A stretch of DNA of 50,438 nucleotides from Caulobacteraceae bacterium. Lineage in GTDB: Bacteria; Pseudomonadota; Alphaproteobacteria; Caulobacterales; Caulobacteraceae. Where the stretch lies: positions 1 to 50,438 of the forward strand of contig JANXTX010000202.1 in the NCBI GenBank assembly GCA_025352165.1, in the 5' to 3' direction. Within the stretch, counting starts at the first letter, position 1. Each line of letters starts with the position of its first letter. Position numbers and translations under genes: made by a program. This document shows positions 29,900 to 38,101 of the stretch, piece by piece. The notes under the pieces were generated by a model that saw only the letters and a list, made by a program, of their open reading frames with translations, did not search any database and was not told where the DNA came from.

Positions 29900-30960
29900 G
29901 CTCGCCAGCGGTCGCAGGGCCACTCATAGCCACTGGCGCCGCCGTCTTGCCCGAGTTGCGCGAGCACATACGCTAAGATCCGGCTGCTTTCGAATAGCGT
30001 CCAGGTTCGCTTCCATCCGCTCGCCGCCATCGCCCTGGCTGCCTGATCGTCGGCAAGCATCCACCGCAGTTGGAATAGGAGATTGTCCCAGTCGTCATAG
30101 AATGCCGCTTCGTTCGCTCCGTAAAACCGATCGAAGCCCGATCGCCGGTCGAGCAGGACTGCCTGGCCCCAGCCGAACATGTGAGCCATGCGATCGGATG
30201 CGTAGAGGGGCAGGGTTGAGCGCCGCGACAAACACCAGCCAATCCGCGCGGATTGGAGGGCCTCGAAATATCGGTATCCACCCGCTTCCGGATCACCGGC
30301 TATGCCAGGGTGGTTCAACCGGACGGATGGAACGGCCAGCTTCAGTCGTCCAACGGCAACTGAAGGCGGAAGTTTTTCGACGCCGATCTCGCGGGGCCTG
30401 TCATCGTGGGCGGGAAACAGAAGGTCGTAGGCCGGCGACTCGTTCTCGAATGCTCGCCCGGTTTCGACAGACGGATCGACAGGGTTTGGCAGGAACGCCG
30501 CGAACCCAGATGCGCTGGCATAGCGTCCCAGCCCCGGATCGGCCGTGGATACGAAAAGGGCGTCAGCGAAACCGTTGCGTTGCGAGAGTCGACGCTGGTT
30601 CTTCGGCGTATCAATCGGGTCAATATTTATTTCGGCGATCAAAACACCCGGCGCGAGCCGCCTGGCTTCCTGCAGTGACGAATTGGAAATCTGATCGGCA
30701 AAATGGAGCAGGATCAGATCGGGCCTGAGTTCATCCACGCATTGCAGGAACCGACGGTTGGCCCACCCGCGACCCAAACCGCGCAGGCGCAGAGGCGAGC
30801 TCATTCGCGCAACCGCTCGATCCGAAAACTCCACGACCAGATGATTGGCCCTTGTGCCGGCAAGGGTGAACTTGCGGCAGATATCGAACAGAGACAGTCT
30901 GGCGGAGTGACGCTCGGCGCCGGTCATCCAGTTGAAATCGGCGACGTTTAAAATTCGCAT
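29896..30960 (-). CDS. CgeB-like family 1 glycosyltransferase
   Basis: A 354-residue protein (MRILNVADFNWMTGAERH) with a two-Rossmann GT-B layout: an N-terminal acceptor domain ending near DLILLHFADQISNSS and a C-terminal donor domain with LNHPGIAGDPEAGGYRYFEALQSARIGWCLSRRSTLPLYASDRMAHMFGWGQAVL. The YRYFEALQSA...R...G block resembles the CgeB/YkvP family (DUF3880/glycosyl transferase 1-like). No membrane segment. The sugar and acceptor are unknown. It is convergent with ygfZ and divergent from tag (24 bp between starts). Confidence 0.72.
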   Translation of the reverse strand: MRILNVADFNWMTGAERHSARLSLFDICRKFTLAGTRANHLVVEFSDRAVARMSSPLRLRGLGRGWANRRFLQCVDELRPDLILLHFADQISNSSLQEARRLAPGVLIAEINIDPIDTPKNQRRLSQRNGFADALFVSTADPGLGRYASASGFAAFLPNPVDPSVETGRAFENESPAYDLLFPAHDDRPREIGVEKLPPSVAVGRLKLAVPSVRLNHPGIAGDPEAGGYRYFEALQSARIGWCLSRRSTLPLYASDRMAHMFGWGQAVLLDRRSGFDRFYGANEAAFYDDWDNLLFQLRWMLADDQAARAMAASGWKRTWTLFESSRILAYVLAQLGQDGGASGYEWPCDRWRA

Positions 30961-30984
30961 GCACAGTTAGGGGAGCGATCAGTC

Positions 30985-31590
30985 TTGGGCGTCAAGGTCT
31001 ACGAAACAGATGGAGGGCGTTGCGGGTGGGCAAACCCGGCCGACGACCTCTACGTCGCTTACCATGACGTGGAATGGGGCGTCCCGGAATATGATTCCCG
31101 CGCGCTGTGGGAAAAGCTCGTTCTTGACGGCTTTCAGGCCGGTCTATCCTGGATCACCATCCTCAGAAAGAGGGAAGCCTTTCGGTCCGCGTTTCGGGAC
31201 TTCGATCCAGATATAGTGTCGCGTTTCGGGGAGCAGGATCGGGCGCGTCTGATGTCCGATGCCGGCATAGTGCGATCTGGCGCGAAGATCGATGCGGCAA
31301 TCAGCGGCGCGCAAATCTATCTCGACATGCGGGAACGTGGCGAGGATTTCGCCGAATTCCTCTGGGATTTCACGGACGGCCGGGTGATCCACAATGAGTG
31401 GAAGCATATTGGTGAGGTGCCGGCCCAGACCGAGCTGGCGGGGCGGGTCGCAAAATCCCTGAAGGCCAAAGGCTTCAAGTTCTGCGGACCGGTCATCGTG
31501 TACGCCTTCATGCAGGCTGTCGGCATGGTCAACGATCACCTGACCTGCTGTTTCCGTCACTCACAGGTGGCGGCGCTGGAACGGCGCTAG
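30985..31590 (+). CDS. tag: DNA-3-methyladenine glycosylase I
   Basis: Starts at a TTG preceded by GGGGAG about ten bases upstream. The 201-residue product has the Tag zinc ligands Cys13 (RCGWANP), His27 (AYHDVEWG), His185 and Cys189 (NDHLTCCFRH). The active-site helix reads LDGFQAGLSWITILRKRE: Asp takes the place of the Glu38 seen in E. coli Tag, a conservative change. It removes 3-methyladenine from alkylated DNA. The stop TAG overlaps the GTG of rnhB by one base, so the two are co-translated. Confidence 0.94.
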   Translation: MGVKVYETDGGRCGWANPADDLYVAYHDVEWGVPEYDSRALWEKLVLDGFQAGLSWITILRKREAFRSAFRDFDPDIVSRFGEQDRARLMSDAGIVRSGAKIDAAISGAQIYLDMRERGEDFAEFLWDFTDGRVIHNEWKHIGEVPAQTELAGRVAKSLKAKGFKFCGPVIVYAFMQAVGMVNDHLTCCFRHSQVAALERR

Positions 31591-32192
31591 TGGTTGATCC
31601 GGCAAGTTTGCACTGCGGAGTGGATGAGGCCGGCAGGGGGCCTTGGGCCGGGCCTGTCTACGCCGCCGCCGTCATCCTGCCATCCAACGTGATCCTTCCA
31701 GGACTCAACGACTCCAAGAAGCTGACCGCTCGGCAACGCGAAGACCTGGAACCGGCAATCAAGGCAGGCGCAGTAGAATGGAGCGTTGCGTTGGCGACCG
31801 TCGACGAAATCGACCGATACAATATCCTTCAGGCCACCGGGCTCGCAATGCGACGCGCGATTGAGGCCCTCGGTGTGTTGCCTACCCTCGCAATCGTCGA
31901 TGGCAACTACGCGTTCTCCCTGCCGTGCCCGGTAAAGACGGTGGTGGGCGGAGACGGGTCGATTGCCGCAATATCGGCGGCATCAATTCTCGCGAAGACC
32001 GCCCGAGACAGGCTGATGCAGGAAATGGAGAGTCTATACCCCGGCTACGGCTTTGACCGACATAAGGGTTATGGAGTGAGGGTTCATGCGGAAGCGCTCC
32101 GGACTCTTGGCCCGTGCGCAATTCACCGGAAATCCTTTGCGCCGGTGCGAGCGGCCATCGCCGCCGGTGTTGATCGACGGATTCAACATTGA
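31590..32192 (+). CDS. rnhB: Ribonuclease HII
   Basis: Begins at a GTG that shares its first base with the tag stop. The 200-residue product has the RNase HII active site: Asp12-Glu13 in CGVDEAGRGPWAGP, a third Asp in AIVDGNYAF (about residue 108) and a fourth in the C-terminal helix (KTARDRLM, about 140). The GRG motif that recognises a single ribonucleotide is present. It removes RNA from RNA/DNA hybrids and starts ribonucleotide excision repair. The pairing with tag makes a small DNA-maintenance operon. Confidence 0.95.
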   Translation: MVDPASLHCGVDEAGRGPWAGPVYAAAVILPSNVILPGLNDSKKLTARQREDLEPAIKAGAVEWSVALATVDEIDRYNILQATGLAMRRAIEALGVLPTLAIVDGNYAFSLPCPVKTVVGGDGSIAAISAASILAKTARDRLMQEMESLYPGYGFDRHKGYGVRVHAEALRTLGPCAIHRKSFAPVRAAIAAGVDRRIQH

Positions 32193-32224
32193 CCCGTTTG
32201 CCGGAACGCTAAAATCTGTCCGAC

Positions 32225-33301
32225 ATGTCCCGTGGATCGCAGGTAGCCCGCGCCCTGAAGATACAAGCAGTGGCCTGCACCGCTTTCGGATCTCCGTTCT
32301 CAGGGGCCCTCATGCAAAGCGCCGGTGAGGACGTTGAGGCAGGCGGACCAACCGTCGCTCTGATGGCGCAATGGGCGGACGCTTCCGCGCGCTCGCTCAT
32401 GACGGATGCGGTTCCGGTTCGCCTGCTCGGTGCGCTACACGATTGCGTTCTTAGCGGCGATGCGCCCTCGCTGGCCGCCGCCTATCCCGCTGAAGGTCGA
32501 TCAGGCGATACCGAAGCGGCCTGGCGCGAAGCGAGGAAACTGATCGAGGCTGTTCCTGACCGGCTGATCGACTTCATGGGCCACGAACCCCAGACCAACG
32601 AGGTTCGGCGTTCCGCGTGCTTGATAGGCGGTTTCCTGACGGTGGCGAAGGAAACAGGACTTCCGCTGCGCTGCTTCGAGATGGGGGCCAGCGCCGGGCT
32701 CAATCAACTTTGGGACCGGTTTCGTTATGTGCTTGGTTCTCAGGCGACATGGGGCGCCGCCGACGCGTCTGTGTCGATCGAGACCGATTGGCATGGCTTG
32801 CCCCCGCCGGTTGACGCCGATGTCCAGGTTGTCGAGAGAGCGGCCTGTGACAGAAAGCCGGTGGATCTGACAGAGCCGATGGCGCGCCGTCGACTTCGGG
32901 CCTTTGTTTGGGCCGATCAAATCGACCGAATTGTCCGCCTCGAGGCAGCCATTGCGCTTTCGCAAGCTGAGGGCTCAGCGGTTGAATGCAGCGACGCTGT
33001 TGCATGGGCATCGTCACGTGCGACCCCCGCTGATGGCGCGGCGACGATTCTGTATCATTCGGTGTTCTGGCAATACATGCCGCCCGAGAGCCAGGCGGCC
33101 TTGCGTGCGGTGATCAAGAGCCATGGAGACGCCGCGTCCAAATCGGCGCCCTTCGCCTGGGTTAGAATGGAGCCTCCGCCTGACGATCTCGCCAATATGG
33201 AATTGCGGTTGACTCTCTGGCCGGGCGGAGACGAACGCCTGCTGGCCCGCGTTCACCCACACGGCGCGTCTGTCAACTGGCTGGATGCGGGAACAGTCTA
33301 A
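32225..33301 (+). CDS. DUF2332 family protein
   Basis: A 358-residue cytoplasmic protein. The signatures of DUF2332 are visible: an N-terminal QAVACTAFGSPFSGALM, the middle PQTNEVRRSACLIGGFL (about residue 122) and CFEMGASAGLNQLWDRFRYVLG (about 150). The last resembles a methyltransferase-like glycine loop, but no enzyme activity is established for the family. It follows rnhB by 32 bp and probably shares its transcript. The role is unknown. Confidence 0.88.
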   Translation: MSRGSQVARALKIQAVACTAFGSPFSGALMQSAGEDVEAGGPTVALMAQWADASARSLMTDAVPVRLLGALHDCVLSGDAPSLAAAYPAEGRSGDTEAAWREARKLIEAVPDRLIDFMGHEPQTNEVRRSACLIGGFLTVAKETGLPLRCFEMGASAGLNQLWDRFRYVLGSQATWGAADASVSIETDWHGLPPPVDADVQVVERAACDRKPVDLTEPMARRRLRAFVWADQIDRIVRLEAAIALSQAEGSAVECSDAVAWASSRATPADGAATILYHSVFWQYMPPESQAALRAVIKSHGDAASKSAPFAWVRMEPPPDDLANMELRLTLWPGGDERLLARVHPHGASVNWLDAGTV

Positions 33302-33341
33302 TTTTCGGCTATTGGCAGACGGTCCAAAGCCTGCCGGCTGC

Positions 33342-33545
33342 CTATTCGCCCTCGATCAGGTCGCGCGCCTCTTCCGGTAGCATGATCGGTACTCCGTCTC
33401 GTATTGGGTAGGCGAGGCGTGCCGACCGGCTTACGAGTTCTGACTTCTCGCGATCATAGTTTAGCGGTCCGTGTGTAACGGGACAGACCAGAATTTCCAG
33501 AAGTTTGGGGTCAAGCTCGATTTTTCTTGTCTCGGGCTCAGTCAT
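33342..33545 (-). CDS. Trm112/UPF0434-family small protein
   Basis: The ATG at 33545 ([12 protein letters not shown]) gives 67 residues. The core [47 protein letters not shown] is the UPF0434/Trm112 pattern. As in many alphaproteobacterial members, only one Cys remains, so a zinc-ribbon site is absent. Trm112 proteins of archaea and eukaryotes activate methyltransferases; the bacterial role is unsettled. It follows the Lon N-domain gene with no gap, as the third gene of the ybbN run. Confidence 0.88.
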   Translation of the reverse strand: MTEPETRKIELDPKLLEILVCPVTHGPLNYDREKSELVSRSARLAYPIRDGVPIMLPEEARDLIEGE

Positions 33546-33554
33546 GATCGACAC

Positions 33555-34226
33555 TCATTGCATTGATACTGAGGGGTCATCTTCAGACCATTTGCTCCAT
33601 GCCGCGCCAATTTTCAGAAGCGTGGCCAGCGCTAACCGCCTATCCTCGAATGATCTTACCTCGAGCAGTGCCTGCTTTTCTTCTCTTGTGAAGGGCAGCG
33701 CCATGCAGAGGCTGTCGACCAACGAGAAACCAGGCGCCGTATTTACGGCTTCCCAATCGACACCAAGCTGATGGACATCAAGATAGTGGCGAAGTGACGC
33801 AAGGAGCGGCATCCGGTCGAATTCGAGCTCGTCGGTTCCGGCTTCCAGGTCACAGGCGAATGCCTGAAAATTCGGTCGCACCTGCCTGTACGGTGTTGTA
33901 GCAGATAGTTCCTGATCGACCTGAAATCGGCATACACCGGTCAGGGTGATCAGATATCTTCCATCCGACGTTTCGGAGTAGCCCGTTACTCGCCCGGCGC
34001 ATCCGACCCCCGCAAGGTGCGGTCTTGCCGGTTCGCCGCCGGGCGTTGTCTGGATCATTCCAATAATATGTGGGCCCGCCAATGCGTCATCGACCATGTT
34101 GAGATAACGAGGTTCGAATATCTGCAATGGAAGTAGCATACGCGGCAGGAGCAGCGCCCCATCAAGCGGGAAAACCGGGATGACAGCGGGTAAGTCCGCT
34201 GACCTATGAGTGTCGCGTTGCGACAT
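33555..34226 (-). CDS. Lon N-terminal-domain (substrate-binding) protein
   Basis: A 223-residue protein consisting of a stand-alone Lon N-domain: IPVFPLDGALLLPRMLLPLQIFEPRYLNMVDDAL at the N-terminus, GVGCAGRVTGYSETSDGRYLITLTGVCRF in the middle, and a C-terminal helical bundle. There is no ATPase or protease domain. It lies between ybbN (17 bp upstream) and the Trm112-like gene, an arrangement common in alphaproteobacteria. It may bind unfolded clients or act as an adaptor, but this is not established. Confidence 0.9.
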   Translation of the reverse strand: MSQRDTHRSADLPAVIPVFPLDGALLLPRMLLPLQIFEPRYLNMVDDALAGPHIIGMIQTTPGGEPARPHLAGVGCAGRVTGYSETSDGRYLITLTGVCRFQVDQELSATTPYRQVRPNFQAFACDLEAGTDELEFDRMPLLASLRHYLDVHQLGVDWEAVNTAPGFSLVDSLCMALPFTREEKQALLEVRSFEDRRLALATLLKIGAAWSKWSEDDPSVSMQ

Positions 34227-34243
34227 TTTTGGGGTCCGCCGGT

Positions 34244-35143
34244 TCAGGAAAACAGGATCGAGGAAAGTCGACGACGTCCTTGCCGCGTCAGATCGCTCGT
34301 CTGGCCGGCAGCCTCAAATACAGTCAGCAACTGGCTGCGAGCGGCGCCCTCATTCCACTCGCGATCCCGGCCGATCAAATCGAGCAACTGGTCGACAGCG
34401 TCGGACAACGCACCCTTGCCGGCCAGGGCTTTTGCCAGTTCGAAGCGGGCTTCGTGATCATCCGCGTTTGACGCAAGGCGACGCTCGAACTCTGCTGTTT
34501 CCGAAGGCGCGGCCGCGGCTAGCGCAAGCGCCGCGCGCACGCTCTCCAGGTCGGCGTTCCTGGCGTCAGCCGGCGCCATGGCGGCAATCTCACCCGCGCG
34601 CTCCAGGTCGCCTTCAGCGAGATAGCAGCGCGCCAGGCCGCCGATAGCGGCGAGGTTTTCGGGCTCCATCTGCATTACCTGTGCGAATGCCTGGGCCGCG
34701 CCGCCGATGTCTCCGAGTTCCAGCGACTCGCGTGCGAGGGCAAGAAGGTCATCGATCTCGGAGTTTCCGGCAGGGCCGATCAGACGGTCGATGAACGCCT
34801 TCAATTGGCTCTCAGGGACCGCGCCCATGAAGCCGTCGACCGGTTTGCCACCTGAAAACGCATAAACAGTTGGCACGGATTGAACTCGCAATTGTCCCGC
34901 GAACACCGGATTGCGATCAATGTCGATCTTGACCAGCTTGACCGCGCCCTTCGCGGCCCTGACCGCCTTTTCAAGTGCCGGCGTCAGCTGCCGGCAGGGG
35001 CCGCACCACGTTGCCCAGAAGTCGACGATTACGGGTTGGGTCTTCGATGCCTCGACAACGTCAGACACGAAGCTGGCGTCGGATCCTTCCTTGATGAGGT
35101 CCGAATCCCGGCTAGCGGCGGCGTTCTCTCCGATCAATGACAT
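34244..35143 (-). CDS. ybbN: YbbN/CnoX-type thioredoxin-TPR chaperone
   Basis: A 299-residue protein: an N-terminal thioredoxin domain (about residues 20-130) with the redox motif WCGPC in VIVDFWATWCGPCRQL, and the cis-Pro loop VQSVPTVYAF, followed by a helical TPR-like region (LLALARESLELGDIGGAAQAFAQVMQMEPENLAAIGGLARCYLAEGDLERA). In E. coli, YbbN (SxxC) has lost thiol oxidoreductase activity; the full CxxC here suggests an active redox site. It is the first gene of the ybbN-lonN-trm112-like run. Confidence 0.92.
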   Translation of the reverse strand: MSLIGENAAASRDSDLIKEGSDASFVSDVVEASKTQPVIVDFWATWCGPCRQLTPALEKAVRAAKGAVKLVKIDIDRNPVFAGQLRVQSVPTVYAFSGGKPVDGFMGAVPESQLKAFIDRLIGPAGNSEIDDLLALARESLELGDIGGAAQAFAQVMQMEPENLAAIGGLARCYLAEGDLERAGEIAAMAPADARNADLESVRAALALAAAAPSETAEFERRLASNADDHEARFELAKALAGKGALSDAVDQLLDLIGRDREWNEGAARSQLLTVFEAAGQTSDLTRQGRRRLSSILFS

Positions 35144-35219
35144 GAATTCTCCGGCATCACGAATTGTCGAACCTTAACATGGCCATGGCCGAGCCGGGTG
35201 GCAACGTGCGGTGACGACT

Positions 35220-35759
35220 TTATGAGGCGCGGAGTTGCGCAAAGTCGACAACGAAAGGCGATACGCCGATGGACTCCATGAAGCGTTCGAAACCGCGTTT
35301 GTCGATCGTCGTTGTTGCCGTGTTGGTTAGCGGATGAAAGTTAATCAATTCCGCGCCGGCCAATTCGGAATCGAGGACGAACGAGACGCGCTTCTCGTTG
35401 TCATTGATCAGGGCAAAGGCGGTGACGGAACCGGGTGTCACGCCCAAGGTGGCGAGGAGCAGATCCGGCGAGCCAAACGAAAGGCGGGCTGAACCGATCC
35501 GCGCCGGAAGTTTCTTTAGGTCGATCAAGGTCGTGTCGGCGGCTGAAACCAGCCAGAAGCGGTTTTTGGCATCCTTCAGAAACAGATTCTTTGTGTGAAC
35601 TCCGGTTATTACGGCCTTGATCTCCTCGCCCTCGCCAACCCTGAAGACCGCATCATGTTCCACGGTCGAGTGCCCAATGCCCAGTTGGTCAAAGAATGCA
35701 AAAAGCTCTGTGCGGGTTTTCAAGAAAGGGATCCCCGGGAATGCGTTCGAATCAGGCAA
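35220..35759 (-). CDS. Prolyl-tRNA deacylase-like (YbaK/ProXp-ala) protein
   Basis: A 179-residue YbaK/INS-domain protein. [30 protein letters not shown] holds the conserved Lys used by trans-editing deacylases, and [16 protein letters not shown] and [12 protein letters not shown] are the family signatures. Such free-standing domains remove alanine from mischarged tRNA-Pro. It stands alone, with divergent DUF6065 67 bp away. Confidence 0.9.
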   Translation of the reverse strand: MPDSNAFPGIPFLKTRTELFAFFDQLGIGHSTVEHDAVFRVGEGEEIKAVITGVHTKNLFLKDAKNRFWLVSAADTTLIDLKKLPARIGSARLSFGSPDLLLATLGVTPGSVTAFALINDNEKRVSFVLDSELAGAELINFHPLTNTATTTIDKRGFERFMESIGVSPFVVDFAQLRAS

Positions 35760-35826
35760 ACTTTACGCCAAGGCGGCTACCCGGGTAGACATTACCCGTC
35801 GGCGCCATTTTCGAGGATAGCGGTGC

Positions 35827-36570
35827 ATGCAGCTTGAATGTTTCCCGATGGCGGTCAGGCCGCCGGACATTGTCCCAGGCAGGCCACAGAGGGCCTGGAT
35901 GGACGAATTTCTGGGCCGGCACCCTTACCGGTGTCTGCCAATGACCATGGCCAATTCCACGGGATGGGAAATCCTTTGTCCCGTCGGCTTTACGGCTGAA
36001 TGGAATGGCGGAATCTCGCAGACCGACATCAAGATTACGCCGGACCACCCGTTCCCGAATTTCGGCGATTTCGTGAAAAGCCACTTTTCTCACGGGGTCA
36101 TTACGTTTCATCCGGGTTACATGTTCCGAACTCCGTTGGGTTGGTCGATGTGGGTCGGCGGGCCGCCAAATCATCTCAAGGATGGAATCCAGCCGTTGGT
36201 CGGCCTGGTCGAAACAGACTGGGTGCCGTTTCCGTTTACAATGAACTGGGTGTTCACTCGGCCTGGCCGTGTCCATTTCGCCAAAGGCGAGCCGTTCTGT
36301 TTCTTTACGCTGGCGCAGGACAAGCCCCTCGAGGAAGTCAATCTGGTGCAGAAGTCGCTGGATCGCACGCCTGAACTGAAAGGGCAGTACGAGGCCTGGC
36401 GCGGCAAACGCGACGAATTCAATGCCCGCCTTTACAAGCGCGATCCCGATGCGGTTCGCGAGGCTTGGCAAAGATACTACTTCAAGGGCGAGATGCCGGA
36501 TGATGTCGGACCCGCCCCCAAGGCCCATGTCAACAAGCGGCGCATGAAGCCGCTCAAGCTCGGGACCTGA
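35827..36570 (+). CDS. DUF6065 family protein
   Basis: A 247-residue protein rich in aromatic residues, with the recognisable pattern of DUF6065: [27 protein letters not shown] near the N-terminus, [30 protein letters not shown] in the middle and [17 protein letters not shown]. No signal peptide or membrane helix. No enzymatic role is known to me. Followed by bL36 after 113 bp. Confidence 0.72.
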   Translation: MQLECFPMAVRPPDIVPGRPQRAWMDEFLGRHPYRCLPMTMANSTGWEILCPVGFTAEWNGGISQTDIKITPDHPFPNFGDFVKSHFSHGVITFHPGYMFRTPLGWSMWVGGPPNHLKDGIQPLVGLVETDWVPFPFTMNWVFTRPGRVHFAKGEPFCFFTLAQDKPLEEVNLVQKSLDRTPELKGQYEAWRGKRDEFNARLYKRDPDAVREAWQRYYFKGEMPDDVGPAPKAHVNKRRMKPLKLGT

Positions 36571-36683
36571 CCCTTCCCGCCAACCTGCGACGAGAGCTCG
36601 TCGGCGGTCAGATTGACTTGCCGACGCTCTATCCCTATACGACCGCGCTCCGAGTAAGCCGACCCTTCAAGAAGATCTACGCC

Positions 36684-36809
36684 ATGAAAGTCAGAAGTTC
36701 GCTCAAGACGCTAAAGACGCGGCACCGCGACTGCAAGCTGGTGCGCCGCAAGGGCCGTCTCTACGTGATCAACAAGACCAATCCGCGGTACAAGGCCCGC
36801 CAGGGCTGA
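36684..36809 (+). CDS. rpmJ: 50S ribosomal protein bL36 (zinc-free type)
   Basis: The ATG at 36684 opens a 41-residue basic protein ([41 protein letters not shown] is the whole chain; only short parts are diagnostic, namely [13 protein letters not shown] and YVINKTNP). The length and lack of the CxxC...H zinc set match the 41-residue C-minus form usual in alphaproteobacteria. The track entry at 36618 is an upstream extension without homology. It stands alone, convergent with folE. Confidence 0.95.
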   Translation: MKVRSSLKTLKTRHRDCKLVRRKGRLYVINKTNPRYKARQG

Positions 36810-36825
36810 TCGCCCGCCTGGGCTT

Positions 36826-36840
36826 GGGGCTAATGGCCCC
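36826..36840. terminator. Possible hairpin between bL36 and folE
   Basis: GGGGC-TAATG-GCCCC forms a 5-bp G/C stem in the short gap between two convergent genes and includes the folE stop. Only TT follows on the plus strand, so a classical rho-independent terminator is not proven. Confidence 0.25.
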
Positions 36841-37444
36841 TTGCCAGGCGCAGAAATTCCTGCCGGGTCCTGGCGTCGTCTCTGATCACACCGGTCAGAT
36901 GACTTGTCGTGAGGCTCGCGCCCGGCGTGCTTACACCTCGCAAAGTCATGCAGCTGTGTTCGGCTTCGATGACAACCCCAACCCCCTTCGGCTTCAGGAC
37001 CCCATCAATGGCCCCGGCGATTTCGGCGGTCAGCTTTTCCTGAATTTGCAGGCGGCGTGAAAAACCCTGAACGACCCGGGCCAGTTTAGAGATGCCCACC
37101 ACCCGGTTGGTAGGGAGGTAGCCAACGTGGGCGCGGCCAAGAACCGGCAGCATATGATGCTCGCAAAAGCTCACGACGCGGATGTCGCGCAAGACGACGA
37201 GTTCGTCGTAGCCTCCCACCTCCTCAAACGTTCGCTCCATGTAAGCGCGCGGGTCGTCATCGTAGCCGGCAAACAGTTCCCGATACGAGCGCGCGACCCG
37301 AGCCGGCGTTTCGAGCAGTCCTTCGCGATCAGGATCGTCTCCCGCCCACTGGATCAGCGTGCGTACCGCGGCTTCGGCCTCGGATTGGGTTACGGCGTGA
37401 CGTGTCAATATCTGTTCCTTGGTCGTAAACTCTTTTGTGGACAA
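36830..37444 (-). CDS. folE: GTP cyclohydrolase I
   Basis: A 204-residue FolE. Visible zinc ligands are Cys-His-His in FCEHHMLPVLGRAHVGYLP and the second Cys in EAEHSCMTLRGV. The signature KLARVVQGFSRRLQIQEKLT is complete. It makes 7,8-dihydroneopterin triphosphate from GTP, the first step of folate and pterin synthesis. The stop lies in a GGGGC-TAATG-GCCCC dyad between folE and bL36. Divergent from gapR across 79 bp. Confidence 0.96.
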   Translation of the reverse strand: MSTKEFTTKEQILTRHAVTQSEAEAAVRTLIQWAGDDPDREGLLETPARVARSYRELFAGYDDDPRAYMERTFEEVGGYDELVVLRDIRVVSFCEHHMLPVLGRAHVGYLPTNRVVGISKLARVVQGFSRRLQIQEKLTAEIAGAIDGVLKPKGVGVVIEAEHSCMTLRGVSTPGASLTTSHLTGVIRDDARTRQEFLRLARGH

Positions 37445-37523
37445 GACCGCGCCGACAATGACTCAGGCGATCCGTCACCTTAAGGTCAACGCCCCACCCC
37501 CTAAATGCAAGAGACTCTGAACC

Positions 37524-37790
37524 ATGGCCGACGACGCCTCTTCAATCGACACGATCAATGCAACCGCTCAGGGCAAGCTGAAGAGCCTGATCGAGAGGAT
37601 CGAGCGCCTTGAAGAGGACAAGGCCGCGGTGGCCAACGATCTCAAGGAGGTTTATGCGGAGGCCAAGGGGGAAGGCTTTGACGTCAAGATCGTTCGCAAG
37701 GTAGTTCGCCTGCGCAAACAGGATACCGCGAAGCGTCAGGAAGAAGAGGCCTTGATCGACCTTTACATCTCGGCCATCGGAGGCTTGTGA
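37524..37790 (+). CDS. gapR: GapR-like nucleoid-associated protein (DUF2312)
   Basis: An 88-residue protein of the DUF2312 family, called GapR in Caulobacter. It is helical throughout: ATAQGKLKSLIERIERLEEDKAAVANDLKEVYAEAKGEGFDVKIVRKVVRLRKQD forms the long coiled coil with the basic DNA-binding face. GapR binds overtwisted, A/T-rich DNA and helps replication and chromosome organisation. It begins a run of three overlapping genes with the next two. Length and sequence match the family. Confidence 0.93.
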   Translation: MADDASSIDTINATAQGKLKSLIERIERLEEDKAAVANDLKEVYAEAKGEGFDVKIVRKVVRLRKQDTAKRQEEEALIDLYISAIGGL

Positions 37791-38101
37791 AGCGAACCCA
37801 GATAGACTCGCGCACTCTGGCAAAGCGCGCCGCGGTGAACGCGCTGCGGCGCGCAAAACGCGCGGTGTCGCGTGGAGGCGTTGATCTGTCTGTCTGGGAA
37901 GGGGAGTTTCTCGATTCGATCGAGACACGCCTGAATACATACGGGCGCGCGTTCGCCGATCCTGAAAAAGGCGCCGCCGGGCAGGCTCTGTCGGTGCTTC
38001 AAGGGGTGAAGCTCAAGGAAATCAAGGCGAAGGCCGAGGGACGGAAGATCGGCGGCAAGGCCCGTTTCGGCAGCGCTGGAAAGTCTGCAATCGATGGATG
38101 A
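37787..38101 (+). CDS. Small basic unknown protein downstream of gapR
   Basis: Starts at a GTG that overlaps the gapR stop (GTGA). The 104-residue protein is rich in Arg and Lys (TLAKRAAVNALRRAKRAVSRGG), has a helical middle (SVWEGEFLDSIETRLNTYGRAF) and ends in a basic Gly-rich tail. No domain is recognised. Its gene overlaps both gapR and the ABC1 kinase gene, so it is translated in step with them. A nucleic-acid-binding role is possible from charge alone. Confidence 0.7.
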   Translation: MKRTQIDSRTLAKRAAVNALRRAKRAVSRGGVDLSVWEGEFLDSIETRLNTYGRAFADPEKGAAGQALSVLQGVKLKEIKAKAEGRKIGGKARFGSAGKSAIDG

